Positions 24,232-35,534 of a stretch of 64,000 nucleotides of DNA are shown here, piece by piece. Position 1 is the stretch's first letter. Each line of letters opens with the position of its first letter. A program made the position numbers and the translations under genes. Origin of the DNA: Leucogyrophana mollusca (lineage: Eukaryota; Basidiomycota; Agaricomycetes; Boletales); contig MU266399.1 of the NCBI GenBank assembly GCA_021014945.1, positions 52,142-116,141 on the forward strand, in the 5' to 3' direction. The notes under the pieces are model-generated. The model ran no database searches. It was not told where the DNA came from and saw nothing but the letters and a program-made list of their open reading frames with translations.

Positions 24232-25665
24232 ATGCCGTTCGGAACAGTAACTCTCAATGATGGTCACGAGGTGCGTCTCTCTTCACCAGCTGGCTTGAAA
24301 TGTGGTCTTATCGCTTTGATATCCCAACGGTTTGTGTGTGTTCCAGTTCCCCACTATCGCCTTTGGCACGGGCTCGACGATGAAGTTTAGAGACGTAACC
24401 GACTACGTCGAGCAAGCCATTGATACCGGATTCTGGCACATCGACACCGCACAGTGTTCGCAGCTTCCATTGTTGGTCACTGTTGCTATTCCAGAAGTTC
24501 TCACCTATGCTCCGTCAACCAGTTTATCAAACTGAAGAATACGTGGGCCTTGCTATCAAAGAAACAGGACTTCCGCGTTCTAGCCTCTATATCACCACCA
24601 AATTCAGTGAAGGTGATATCAACGAGTCAGTGAAGGCCAGTTTGCGAAAAGTTCAGCCATTTTCCGGACTCAATCAAAATTTGACCTCACAAACATTTGA
24701 TTCCGTTAGCTGCGTCTCGAATATGTAGACCTTTATCTTGTCCATTTTCCGTCGGCGTTGAAGAATATTGAAGCGGGCTGGCGAGAGATCGAAACAGTCA
24801 AGAAAAACGGCCTCGCGATGTTTGTCTTCTAATCTCCAATTGTAATGGCATTCACTCAGTGTTCTATTTTTTCAGGAGCATCGGTGTCAGCAATTTCAAT
24901 CTCGAACAACTGCAGACATTACTCAAAACTGCAATCATCAAGCCTGTCGTCAATCAGGTATGTTGGCTTTCGCGATATTGGATTCCACCAATTTACCGGC
25001 ATAAAAAATAGATTGAATTTCACCCTTACAACTACGAGGAACACAAAACCCTTTTGGAGTATTGCGCCAAGCATGATATTGTCGTGGAAGCTTATGGAAG
25101 CCTCAAGTAGCTATCTTCCGTTAAATGTGCACGTGAAGATAATGAGCTGAGACTGTACTCCTGCTTGTTCCTTAGCTCGATAACGACCCATCCTGGAGGG
25201 CCTGTGGATGCAGCAGTTGATGCCGCAGCGAGACGTCTGAATGTGACGCCCAATCAAATCCTATTCTCCTGGGTGAGGAGAAAAGGGGCAGCTATCGTGA
25301 CGTATGTTGGGAATTTGAACCTCGTTATGTTTGCTCGTCTCATGTTTCACCTGTGTCGTACTTCAGAACGAGTAGAAGCAAGACACGTCTGCAAGAGTAT
25401 CTCGCTGTAGAGGATTTGCGTATGTCGGCCGTGATCTACCTATATTTTGGAGCTACGTGCTGAATTGCTTCTCCCTCAAGCTCCTCTTTCCGACGAAGAA
25501 ATTGCTGCCATTGACGCAGCGGGTGCCTTGGGTCCATCAGGATCCATTTCCACCCTGATCAGAACGAACCAGAAGCCCATCGCCCTGGTAGCGATATTGC
25601 TCTTCCTTATCATAGTGCTCTCCTTCGTTGGTTATCGCCGTCTCGGATTTGATGTGCCGATCTAG
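24232..25665 (+). CDS. Aldo-keto reductase 1, with C-terminal membrane anchor
   Basis: NADPH-dependent aldo-keto reductase with a TIM-barrel fold. It starts MPFGTVTLNDGHE and continues FPTIAFGTGSTMKFRDVTDY. HIDTAQFYQTEEYVG carries the catalytic Asp and Tyr, TTKFSEGD the Lys and LYLVHFPSALKN the His. ASIGVSNFNLEQLQTLLKTA and VVNQIEFHPYNYEEHKTLLE follow, then SITTHPGGPVDAAVDAAARR and TTSRSKTRLQEYLAVEDL. After AIDAAGALGPSG the tail has a strongly hydrophobic stretch, PIALVAILLFLIIVLSFVGY, ending RRLGFDVPI, which looks like a tail anchor. Joining HIDTAQ to FYQTEE needs an unusual GTTCGC donor (near 24455), which keeps the frame. The second copy lies 720 bp downstream. Confidence 0.87.
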
Positions 25666-26385
25666 GGTCTACATAGAGTCACCGTGCCTCTCGACGTCCT
25701 GTACTTATCCCACCAGCAATGAGGGTTGTCAAGGGGCTATAGACTCGCGCAAGATACTCGAACCCGGGTGATGATGCAACATTCATTCCTGACTTCATAT
25801 TATTGGGGACTAGCAGTAAGTTCGTCTCCAATACAATGTAGATCTATATATCGTCCAGGGGCGAATTTTTTTAATCCTCGTCAAGAGAAGCGGAGAGAAG
25901 CCTGTTGCCCGAAGCACTCGACCACAGGCGCAAATGCATCGCACCAGGCGGTTACGTGTAACGCCTATGACTGTGACCGCCAGAATCGGGGGAAACCTCA
26001 ACAACAATTCGAAACTGTTTGCCCACTCACCTGCTCTCATTTTGGGTGGTGTCTTTTTAGCCTTCCAATCGACACTGATAAGTTCTGGTGCGCATTTCTA
26101 ATCGTGTCTTGTGCTGCCAGGCTGAAAGAGTTTGCAATTTCCATAAGGAGGTATCATACGTCATGCAAAACACAAACGAATTCTTCACAACTTAAACCTC
26201 TGGTAATATCACATATCACGTAGGATAGCGTTGACCTTTGAAACACCAGCAACATGGCTCGTCGCGGGAAACCTCACTGGCATATTAAAGGGCCGCATCA
26301 TACATATTTGAACGCCTTGCGATTTCCTTGCGATCCGCACCGATTGACTCGAGGTAGATTTAGGGCTCTCAGCTGACTCGTAACC
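25666..26385. other. Intergenic region between tandem aldo-keto reductases
   Basis: About 720 bp. Open frames of up to about 160 codons cross it but show no known motif. It probably holds the second gene's promoter. Confidence 0.45.
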
Positions 26386-27667
26386 ATGTCTTTTCGCGGT
26401 GTAGTATTCCTCAACGATGGCAACGAAGTTAGTACTGTTTTTGATATTCTCTGCACAGGGTATTGACCCGGATTTTCGTTCATAGATGCCCACTATAGCG
26501 TTTGGGACCGGCTCGACTATGAAGTACAAGGATGTGACGGTGTATGTTCAACAAGCAATCGAAGCTGGTATATGTCATATCGATACTGCTGCCCGTAAGC
26601 TCTTATCATTCCTTGCAGTGCGGCCCCAGTTGACCTAGGTTGTCGTGTACTCAGGTTATGGGACCGAATGCAGTGTTGGCATCGCCATTGAAGAAAGTGG
26701 GCTTAAGAGGTCTGATTTGTTCGTCACCTCCAAGTACGGTGGTGGGGATATCCAGTTGGCTGTCCGCGAAAGCCTATCCGAGGTCGGTGTTATGCTTATG
26801 ATTCGCCAGAGCCTGCGACTAAGCTGATGTCAGTGATTCTCCTAGCTCGGCCTTGATTATTTGGATCTCTATCTAGTACACTTCCCAGGGCTATTGACCG
26901 ACTACGAAGCCAATTGGAGAGAGTTTGAGATGATCAAAGAACAGGGACTGGCAATGTATGTCCATCGTCCCCACATTGAGTGTGTTCCGCTGACAGTGGT
27001 GTAGGAGTATCGGTGTCAGTAACTTTGACCTAGAGAAGCTGCAGCGCATCATGAACATCGCTAGGATCAAACCCGCGGTTAATCAGGTATTGCTTTCTAT
27101 CACATGAGGCGCTAACAGAGGCTATGACGCTTGGACTGCAGATCGAGTTGCATCCCTACAACTACGCCTCGCATAAGACTCTCCTGAAATATGCTGCAAG
27201 CCACGGTGTTGCTATCGCAGCATATGGCAGCCTTTGGTAAGTGGTTGTATCACGCTTTCTCTTTGACTACGTTTTCTCAATCCACGCCAGCTCGTTGACT
27301 ACATTCGCGGGCGGCCCAGTTGACGCGCCTATTCATGCTGCCGCAAGGCGTCTCCATGTCACTCCAACACAAGTTATATTCTCCTGGGTACGAAGTAAAG
27401 GCGTTACAATCGTCACGTAAGCGCCCTTCTGCTGCTACAGCGCCGTCCAGACCACTGATACAAATGCATTACAGCACAAGCAGAAGCAAAGAGCGATTGC
27501 AGGAGTACCTTGCTGTAGAAGACCTTCGTAAGATTGGCCTTATCTTTGTTTTTGGCTTGCTGACACTCTGGGCTGCAGCTCGGCTCTCTAGGGAAGAGAT
27601 CGCTGCTATTGACTCAGCAGGCGCAAAAGGTGCACCTTGCCCTGCTCCTCCTAAACTTTGGTGGTGA
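26386..27667 (+). CDS. Aldo-keto reductase 2, without membrane anchor
   Basis: Tandem paralogue of the gene at 24232-25665. It starts MSFRGVVFLNDGNE and continues MPTIAFGTGSTMKYKDVTVY. CHIDTAARYGTECSVG has the Asp and Tyr, VTSKYGGGDIQ the Lys and LYLVHFPGLLTD the His. SIGVSNFDLEKLQRIMNIAR, NQIELHPYNYASHKTLLKYA and TTFAGGPVDAPIHAAARRLH follow. The end is SREEIAAIDSAGAKGAPCPA then PPKLWW and a stop. The hydrophobic tail found in copy 1 is absent, so this one is probably soluble. Intron positions match copy 1 where both can be read. The active-site set is complete. Confidence 0.87.
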
Positions 27668-28020
27668 ACCCCAAGTCAACACGATGATTTACACACAAGG
27701 AGTGCAAGGAGCCTACCCTGCATACGATGCTGAGTGCCAATGCCATAGACTAGCCTGGCGGCTTTATTTTACACGACTAATACGCCTAGACTTAAACTTA
27801 TACATAGACTTATTCTGTGTACAATCGCAGATCGTTCTTGCTTGTTCCTGAACTTTACACCTTTCGCGTCCTGAATCCAACTCACTGCCCTCATAATATT
27901 TTTCCCGCAGTGGCCACCTTTAAAATAACTACACTCATGCGCCGACAGCCTGAGAGATGTAAGAGACATTTTTATTTTGCTTCCGCCGCCCGGCTTCAGA
28001 AATTTACAAGCATTTTTCTG
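27668..28020. other. Intergenic region before the esterase gene
   Basis: About 350 bp between two co-directional genes. Presumed 3' untranslated region and promoter. No recognisable element. Confidence 0.4.
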
Positions 28021-29419
28021 ATGTCCTCCGGCTCGGAGAGTCGAGTTCCCCTTGACGGTGCCCCTCTGACCTTCGCTTACAAGCACGTCGATGGAGACCA
28101 GTTACTCCTAGATGTCTACTTGCCAACGGTAGGACTCACGATGTTGCTCAATCGTGATTGTGCTCAGGATCCTTGTATCATCATCCTGAATAGTCAGCGA
28201 GCGTTGCTGGGCCTCGGACAGACTTGCCCTCTGTGCCAACAGTGATATACTTTCATGGTGGAGGCTTGACCGTAGGGAACAGACAAAGTTGGTTTCCAGG
28301 CTGGTTCCAAGGTCAGTAACTCATTTCGAGGCTTTCTCCCCTATACTTCTCTGCACCACGACCTTTTTATTACTTCATCCCTGACCTGTTATTTGTCGGA
28401 AGGTCGTTTATCTTCCTTGGGATATATCTTCATCAGTGCGGACTACAGACTTGTTCCCCCTTCAACAGGGCACGATGTTCTCGAAGACGTGGAGGACGTC
28501 TTCCGCTTCGCCTCACGAAAGCTCAACCCTGCTCTGGATGCTTTGTATTCATCACAGCCCGTTGGCAGTCCCCCCGGCAACGCCCATGAGAATGATGGGT
28601 CTTCTCTCGGGATGTGCTGCAAATGCTACGTCGATCCAAATGCCATTGCCGTGTCTGGAACCAGTGCGGGTGGGCTATGTGCATATCTGGCAGCCGCACA
28701 CGTCACCCCAAAGCCACGAGCGGTTCTGTCTCTGTACGGGATGGGGGGAGATTTCTTAGTAGGTGTCACCATTATCATCAACGGCTGGCATTAAAACGGT
28801 CTTGTTTCTCCAGACCCCTCACTATCTTTCGCCTAAGACGAAACCTTTCCTTCGTGGAAGGGAGATTCTTGATCCCGCTGCATTTTCCGAGTTTCTGTAC
28901 CCTTTCAAGGAATTGCGGACCACCTCCAACTCGGCCCTTGCTTATCATCCTCCCTCCCACCCGATTCCGGGATACCCTGCGAACCCTCGGATGCTACTTG
29001 GCCGACTATATCTGCAGCTCGGCGTAATGCTTGATTATTACACTGGAAAACACGAGCCGAGTCTAAGCACTGCGCTACGCAATGTTCCCGCTTCTTCAGA
29101 CACGGGGCAGTTCGACACTGCAGCTGCTCGCCATCTTATCCACGATGAAGACATTCGACTCTTCCCCCAGTTTAATGTGACGTCCGACTGGCCTCCGACT
29201 ATTCTCGTGCATGGAACTAGCGACACTGCTGTTCTGTTTCACGATTCGCAAAATATGCAAACCTTGTTGGAGAGGGCTGGAGTGGAGGTGGTGATGCTGA
29301 CTGTGGATGGCAAGGAGCACTCATTCGACTACGCGCCTGATGCAGAAACGAGCTACAAAAGCGAATTTGACACAGTTGTTGAATTTCTGGCTCGCCATCT
29401 CCAGCAAGATCTTAAATAG
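28021..29419 (+). CDS. Alpha/beta hydrolase (HGGG esterase/lipase type)
   Basis: Hydrolase of the HGGG, hormone-sensitive-lipase-like group. The start MSSGSESRVPLDGAPLTFAY leads VDGDQLLLDVYLP. The oxyanion motif is in VPTVIYFHGGGLTVGN, the nucleophile elbow in AVSGTSAGGLCAYL, the acid in LVHGTSDTAVLF, and the His in DGKEHSFDYAPD. A large lid region (LSPKTKPFLRGREIL to the DTAAARHL block) lies between nucleophile and acid. It ends FLARHLQQDLK. Three or four introns join the exons. No signal peptide is seen, so it is probably intracellular. Substrate unknown. Confidence 0.88.
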
Positions 29420-29679
29420 CAGAGCCAGCATACACCTTGGTCGCATAGATATGTATGATACTGTTGTCGGGAACGTAGTATATATACCAGGAATATGACT
29501 CCCATACCGGATATCTGAAGTGTGGATCGGGACCTTGGTAAGATGTGCCAGAAAACCAGACTTCTGAGATTTGTAAATGTCTGAAAAGATGTTAAATTAT
29601 CACGTGTCGCTTATAAGCATTCAGTGCATCACCTTCATGGCGAGAAATAAATTTCCCGTCTGGACGACCGAGGAGTTAC

Positions 29680-30792
29680 TTAGGCATGGGATTGGTACTC
29701 CGGAGGAAGGTCTGTGTCCTGTGACAAAGTACTATCGCGATGCGAACTGCGAGGTTGAACACGCGGTTGCACGTTTTGAGTGCCCCGCTCCCTTGGCCGA
29801 TATGCGTTGTTGAGTTTTGTCAGCGGGGTGGTCGCAATTTGGGCCGCAGACGAAAGAGGTTGATGGGATGACTGGAGCGCGGGGGTTTCAATTTCTGGCA
29901 TAAATGGTCGCGCCTGCATCATCTGAGGGACCTCAAACTCTGCTCCTAGTAGATCGGGATGTGTATTTGCGGCGACGTCGATGACGGAAGGGGTAGGGGT
30001 GGTGATATATGGGGCGACGATGTTGTATGCCTTATTGCGATGCGACCGTGCACAAAAAGCTAGAAATTCGCTCGTCAGCAGCCATTTTAGCGAACTATTC
30101 GCGGGCTGGCGTACCTTCACGTATTGCTGGGAAGAGTGAGCCTTGGAGGCGCTTTCTCCGCATCGCAAAGATCGAAAGAGAAACAATTATTGCTAACAAC
30201 AACACGCCACCAACGGCACCCCCGATGATGCTCCCGGTGTTAGTTGTTGGCGCGGAGTCTAATATCTCCGTATATTGTCGACTGGCTAAAAAAAACTTGA
30301 GAAGCAGGCTTCCGGTGTCCCTTTGAGACGCACCTGAGGGTGTATACTGGATGTAATCGAACCAGAAGAGGCCGTTCTGACTCGCGGACGTTATGACCAA
30401 GGAGTGCAGTCCACCCTCCAAAACCGGGGACTCGAAAAACAGGCAATTGCTGAGCTTCGTTTCAGTGGCAAGCGCAAAGTATGTAGTTACGGAGGTGTTG
30501 TCCACCATATAAGTCGATATCGGAGAACTTATGCAAACCGAATTGGACGGATCTACCGAGCCGTACACGGAAACTTGAGTGCCTGGCAGCTCATGAGTGT
30601 CGTGCATAAACATCAGGCATGAACCGAGTCCGCACCGGTGAAACTGAACGATACTGAAGAGCCTGCGGTATTTGTGCCGTGGCTCGAATTTTGATAATCT
30701 GAAGTGAATGTCCCTGTAAACCACACACCAGAGTAGGAAAGTGTCGGGTCTCTATCATCCACATAGACCGGCGCAGAAGACGAGCTCGCCAT
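29680..30792 (-). CDS. Single-pass membrane protein of unknown function
   Basis: Starts MASSSSAPVYVDDRDPTLSY and continues SGVWFTGTFTSDYQNSSHGT and SSVSFSFTGTQVSVYGSVDP, a beta-rich ectodomain with N-glycosylation-type sites. GLFWFDYIQYTPSG precedes a short stalk. The transmembrane helix is in GSIIGGAVGGVLLLAIIVSL, followed by the basic stop-transfer RRKR. The cytoplasmic tail is Pro/Gln-rich and ends LPPEYQSHA, close to a PPxY-type motif. Proteins of this layout are very common in Agaricomycetes and are sometimes likened to galactose-binding or sensor proteins. No enzyme motif. The start lacks a classical signal peptide. Confidence 0.7.
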
Positions 30793-31552
30793 GAGGGGGG
30801 AGAGATAAGGGCACAGAATAGCGAGACATAATTAACGTTGTTCAGATCAGAGGCCCTATAGTTGGCGCAGCGCTGCTGTGACCTTCATGATAGAGCTTAT
30901 TATAGACCGCGACTAATCCTAGGTCAAAGAACGGGGAAACGCGCCTACACGAACCTACAATCAATAGGGCGGAAAGCTTTTGGCGGGGCCTATTGTATCT
31001 GATTTGGCCCATAGCAGACGTTCTAAAGATCGAGATGGGTTCGGAAGCTGCATGATCGTAGGTAGTAAGCACTACCAATGGTACGGTCATAATCAAGGCA
31101 GTGGTTATGCCACATCATGATGGCGATGTACTGGATATCTGGTGTGCAGGAACCGTTAGCAAACCACTGCAGTGTTACTGTTTGCGAATCTGGAATAACT
31201 CAGAGATCATGAAAACTTTTGTCCTCCAGGTTATGCCACATAGATCACGAGAGGTTGGATATGCGAGCGTGCTTCGCACATAATACATAGTTCAATGTTG
31301 AGTGAGAGCTGCAGAGAATGCAATGGTGATGTTGCATGAACAACGAAAGTAAATCGCTCAATTATAGAGCATTAGATGATCTAATAATAGATGTCCCGAC
31401 GGCATCGTAGCCTCGAGCTATATATATATGTTCTTGAGACCCCGACAAACAGATCTCCATGTTTCTGGGGTCCTGTCATACGCGTCCATTCACTGGGCAC
31501 CGCGACAGTCTGGCGACTGTGCCAGAATCCACTTTGCATCCTTGTCGTGATA
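30793..31552. promoter_or_regulatory. Divergent intergenic region upstream of APC2
   Basis: About 760 bp between two divergent starts. It holds a TA-rich run at about 31420-31430 and a single ACGCGT at 31480-31485, about 70 bp before the APC2 start. Short open frames show nothing recognisable. Confidence 0.4.
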
Positions 31553-34500
31553 ATGGCCACAAATGCTGTTCGAGCGCAAGTCGGAGCAAAATGGCAAGAA
31601 TCATTTGCACGTTTAAATCGCGGTGAACCTGGAATAACTGGTCTTATGGCCTTCAGTGAGGTACGCAAACCAGCGCGCATCATTGTCGCAGCTACCTGAC
31701 CACCAGATTGCCTTGCAGGCTTGGACGTTAGTGACTGAGTTCTTAAGGCCGCGTGATATCACAGATCCTACCCCTCCAAAGCAATACAGTAAGCGGCGAG
31801 CAGCTCATTCTGACGGCTTTTGCTCAGTTTGAGGATGTAAGGGCAGACATGCAGCAGGTCAGGGCGGCTTTTGATATCATTAACAAGTGTAGGCGGCTAC
31901 CTGTGATGTTGGAGGTGTTTCTTGGTGCGCGGGCTGAATATGGCTCTTTTACTTTGACATGCTGAGTGGCGTAACAGACGATATGCGCAAGTGCCAACAT
32001 CTTATCACCCGCGAGGTCGAGGCCCATATGACTCTCTACGAAGTGCGTTATAACATACAAACATTGCCAAGGACGAAAACCCCTCTCAACAAAACTCGCA
32101 GACAACTCCTGATCCAGACACAATCAGGAAACTTGTTTTCCGCCTCGTAGAATGGTACAATGCCTGGTTGCCAATTCGAGAGCGAGTGACTCCAGTGTCT
32201 CTTATAAGGCTTTCTTGCTTACCTATTGACGCTAGGCTAGGGCCAACTATCATCTCTGCCTATACCCTGGCGTTTCAGACGCACCTCTTTTCCGTACTAC
32301 CCCCTACATTCGCAGGAGGAATCAAATCACTCGTAGCAGCCTCGCTCGTCCACGTCGCCTCTCAGCCCGCTGGCCCTCCAGACATGACCCTTTGGGCAGC
32401 TTTCGAAACGTTGAGTCTAATCGATCGCTACGAGACCCTTATTGCCAGCGTCGGGTACGAGTTTATCGAGTCTTACGTGCTCGAAACTTGCGCAGGTAAA
32501 TGGACAGAACCTATGCTAGCTACCCTCCGCACTTGGATGGTAGACCGGGTGGTTCCATGGATGATACTTCCATACGCAAGAGGGGCAACCAATGGTGGGA
32601 GCCGATGGTTGTAACTTGGAGGTTCACCCCAATTAATCTCACTCACAGCGGACGAAGCGAAGTCAATGATGCAAGGAGTGGGTTCCAGATTTGATTTCCA
32701 TCTACATAAGACGCTGTGCGACTTGCGGTTCGTTTTAATATTAGATCAGATATTGCCGCAGTTCTGACCACCGCGCAGCTCAAGGGAGATCTTCGACATA
32801 ATCGTCGACTTCCCTGAATCCGTTGGTGCATTGCAGGACCTCAAGGTGGGCCCTTGGGTCGAATTTAAATAGGAGCTTCTCTTGACGAAATTCGTTTCGT
32901 TCTCCATATGTTGTAGGAGTGCCTCCAACGTGTTGATCAACGTGCAGAGCTTGTGCAAGCTTTACGAAGAGCGTAGGTTTATCAGCGCATATGTCACGAC
33001 TAACACTCATTAACTTCGCTTCAGGAACAAGAAACGTCTACTTCACCCTGGAGCCGACACGAAAGACATTTTGACGCAATATGTCTCTACCATCAAGTGC
33101 CTTCGCATTGTCGATCCCCCTGGAGTGCTTTTGTTCAAAGTTGCTGATCCCATCCGCCGTTATCTCCGGTAGGTTCTCTCTGATTCTGCACGTGACATCA
33201 TGTCATTTCCCTCCTTGCTAGTGACCGTCCAGATACGATCAGATGCATCGTGGCTAGCTTAGTCGGAGACGGAGAAAGCGGAGATTCACTAGTTGACGAA
33301 AGTGAACCCATATTACCTTTACAGCAACCCGAGATGGAGAATTACTCTGATCCGGAGTGGACTCCAGAGCCTATTGATGCCGGTCCGGGTTAGTCGCGGA
33401 TTTGTGTTTTCCGAAGCTGGTCCATGCATTGAAAGAGTTCATGCCACAGATTTCCGTGCTAACAAATCAAGCGACGTCATTAGCACGATCGTCAGCATAT
33501 ACGACTCAAAGGATCTTTTCGTCAAAGAATTGCAAGTGCTGCTGGCACAACGATTGCTTGTAGTCAAAGATGGAAACTTTGATCGTGAAGTACCTGTCAC
33601 TCGCCGCCTTGCTTTACCATTATGCTGATTTATTTGCCACCAGCGACGGAACATCGAAATATTGAAAATTCGCTTCGGGGAACCTGCTTTACAAGTGTGT
33701 GAAGTCATGTTGAGGGATATGACGGACTCTCGACGTATAGACCAACACGTGCAATCTCAAAACGCCGTAAGCTGACGCATTTACACGCGTGTTTTCGTGA
33801 CCTGCTGCTGATTATCTTTCCGTACTAGACCATCATGCACCCCACAATCATCTCTCGGCATTTTTGGCCTGCACTCGAGTCCAGCGATATCATTATGCCT
33901 GGGCAGTTCCAAGCGTCCGTTTAGCTCTGCATTCTATTGTCAAAGGCTGATTTTGTTGGTATAGTCTGCAGGAACGGTACGCCAAGGAGTTCTCTGTGTT
34001 CAAACCGGATAAAGTCCTCCGTTGGCTGCCACATCTTGGCCGAGTCCATTTGGAATTGGAACTAGACGATCGAAAAATAGACGCAGATGTGCCCCCGCTA
34101 GAGGCTGCGTTTATTGAATTGTTCTCCGATAAGGGTCACTATTTCCCTCCGTGGTGTACACATTCTACATTGCTGACATGGCATCACAGATGTCTGGACG
34201 GTCGACGATCTCATATCGCGCGTGGGTTCTGTCAGTCGTAGTGCAGCACTCAAAGCACTGGCGACCTGGGTCGATATGCACGTCTTGAAAGAGGATGATG
34301 AAAATGTATTTAGGTTACTTTCAGTCGCAGAGGAGCCCGGCACAAGGCATGTCCCAAAGCCAGGTATGATATCTGTCACCACAGCACCCGTAAATCCACC
34401 ACATCCTCACCGTCTTGTGCTTTCCAGCTCGCGAAGCGGAAGAGTTGCCATCAATTGTAAGCGTGCAACAGCAACAAGCGGAACAGATGAGGGTATATTG

Positions 34501-34745
34501 GAAGGTTCGGCATTTCCGACTTTTTGTCTTTGTTCCTTGCTTATTTCTTGACGCACCGTTCCGTACAGTTCATCGAGGGTATGCTCACCAACCTGGGCCA
34601 GCTTGGCTTGGACCGCATACAGACTATGCTGAAGTTCGCGCCTGGGTACGATCAGACTATCGAGCAGCTCGGGAACTTCATGGAGGCTGCGAGAAGGGAA
34701 GGACTCGTCACGGTGAAAGATGGGATGTGGAAACTTGGTCGCTGA
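31553..34745 (+). CDS. APC2: Anaphase-promoting complex subunit 2 (cullin homology)
   Basis: Cullin-like scaffold of the APC/C ubiquitin ligase, which binds the RING subunit APC11 and drives mitotic exit. It starts MATNAVRAQVGAKWQESFAR. The cullin homology region includes SSDVISTIVSIYDSKDLFVK, ELQVLLAQRLLVVKDGNFDR, EVRNIEILKIRFGEPALQVC, EVMLRDMTDSRRIDQHVQSQ, ISRHFWPALESSDIIMPG and RWLPHLGRVHLELELDD. The C-terminal winged-helix domain reads MLTNLGQLGLDRIQTMLKFA and FMEAARREGLVTVKDGMWKL, ending GR. About a dozen introns are needed. Some exons in 31700-32700 are hard to define. Confidence 0.92.
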
Positions 34746-34855
34746 TTTTGTTGTGATTTTTTACCCATTGTGGTGCTCTGTATTGTGCTTGAGTGTTGAA
34801 GTAAAAGCAATTCACCTGACTTGACCCTGTTGCGACTCAGTACGCTGTACTCGCC

Positions 34856-35031
34856 ATGGCTTCGTATGCCAGCCAGATGAGGTCTGCAGGTTGCACTGTC
34901 GACGAAATACGCCAGGCTGTTCGAACTTCGAAGGAGCAGTACCTCGGCCCGGTGGGCGCTCGGTGAGCAGCAGCCCGTTTGGTATAGTTCAGGCAACCAG
35001 GACGTTTCGCAGGTCTGTCCACCAATCATAA
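34856..35031 (+). CDS. Possible microprotein gene (very uncertain)
   Basis: An ATG at 34856 opens 36 codons starting MASYASQMRSAGCTVDEIRQ. The frame reaches CTCG followed by GTGAGC, a perfect splice donor (34963). A plausible acceptor (TTTCGCAG at 35005-35012) would give a 50-bp intron and end the protein SVHQS at 35031. The peptide is polar and probably helical. No homologue comes to mind, so this may be chance. Confidence 0.18.
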
Positions 35032-35216
35032 CGTCGCATTGGATGATCGTAAAACTCAAAAGTGAACTGTCGGTTAGTGAGTGTTCAAATGAGGTTCAGG
35101 GATGCTGTTCGGCTGTATGAACGCGCGGCACTTAGCTTGGGGGCCTCGGCACAGAAACACCGTCGGAGAGTCGAGAAACGCGCTTTTTCACAGAAAAGCA
35201 GCACAAGGTGCATGGC

Positions 35217-35243
35217 TTTCTTAGACGACAGTCGTCTAAGAAA
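35217..35243. repeat. Perfect 13-bp inverted repeat (27-bp palindrome)
   Basis: TTTCTTAGACGAC (35217-35229), one base, then its exact reverse complement (35231-35243). The match continues imperfectly two bases further each side. It lies about 290 bp upstream of the start at 35535. It could be a binding site or a cruciform-forming sequence; function unknown. Confidence 0.85.
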
Positions 35244-35447
35244 TCCATACACTATCATCCGGCGCACAAGCCGATAGGCTGCAAGGCTTGGATGGAGGGT
35301 TGGAGGGCGGATCCCGAGCCTGGGCGACGGCGACTCGCGAAAACTCGCGAAGCACTGGATAAGCGCAACGATGTGGCGCTCCCGAACAGTAGCACCTTCT
35401 CATTTGTCACGGACAGATACGCCACAGTTCAGGGTAGAGTTTTGTGG

Positions 35448-35455
35448 TATAAAAG
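35448..35455 (+). promoter_or_regulatory. TATA box of the two-repeat protein gene
   Basis: TATAAAAG about 80 bp upstream of the ATG at 35535, followed by a pyrimidine-rich stretch before the start (CTCTCTTTTATCC near 35494-35510). Spacing and context fit a strong fungal core promoter. Confidence 0.6.
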
Positions 35456-35534
35456 GGATCCAGAGCAGGCATTGGACCTCAACCCGCTCGCCATCTCTCT
35501 TTTATCCTCTTGTCGCTTTCGCTGCACATTCATC

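Larger units (their letters stand above)
34746..35534. other. Intergenic region with a long palindrome and a TATA box
   Basis: About 790 bp between APC2 and the two-repeat protein gene. It contains a possible small split gene (34856-35031), a perfect 27-bp inverted repeat (35217-35243) and a TATA box (35448-35455), each listed separately. Otherwise nothing is recognised. Confidence 0.5.

Noticed and set aside
24440..24535. Apparent broken splice site in aldo-keto reductase 1
   Set aside because: A GTTCGC donor one codon later gives phase 1 and restores HIDTAQFYQTEEY, so the gene is intact.
25726..26223. 165-codon plus-strand frame between the reductases
   Set aside because: Low-complexity-free but without any recognisable motif or start context; composition looks like chance.
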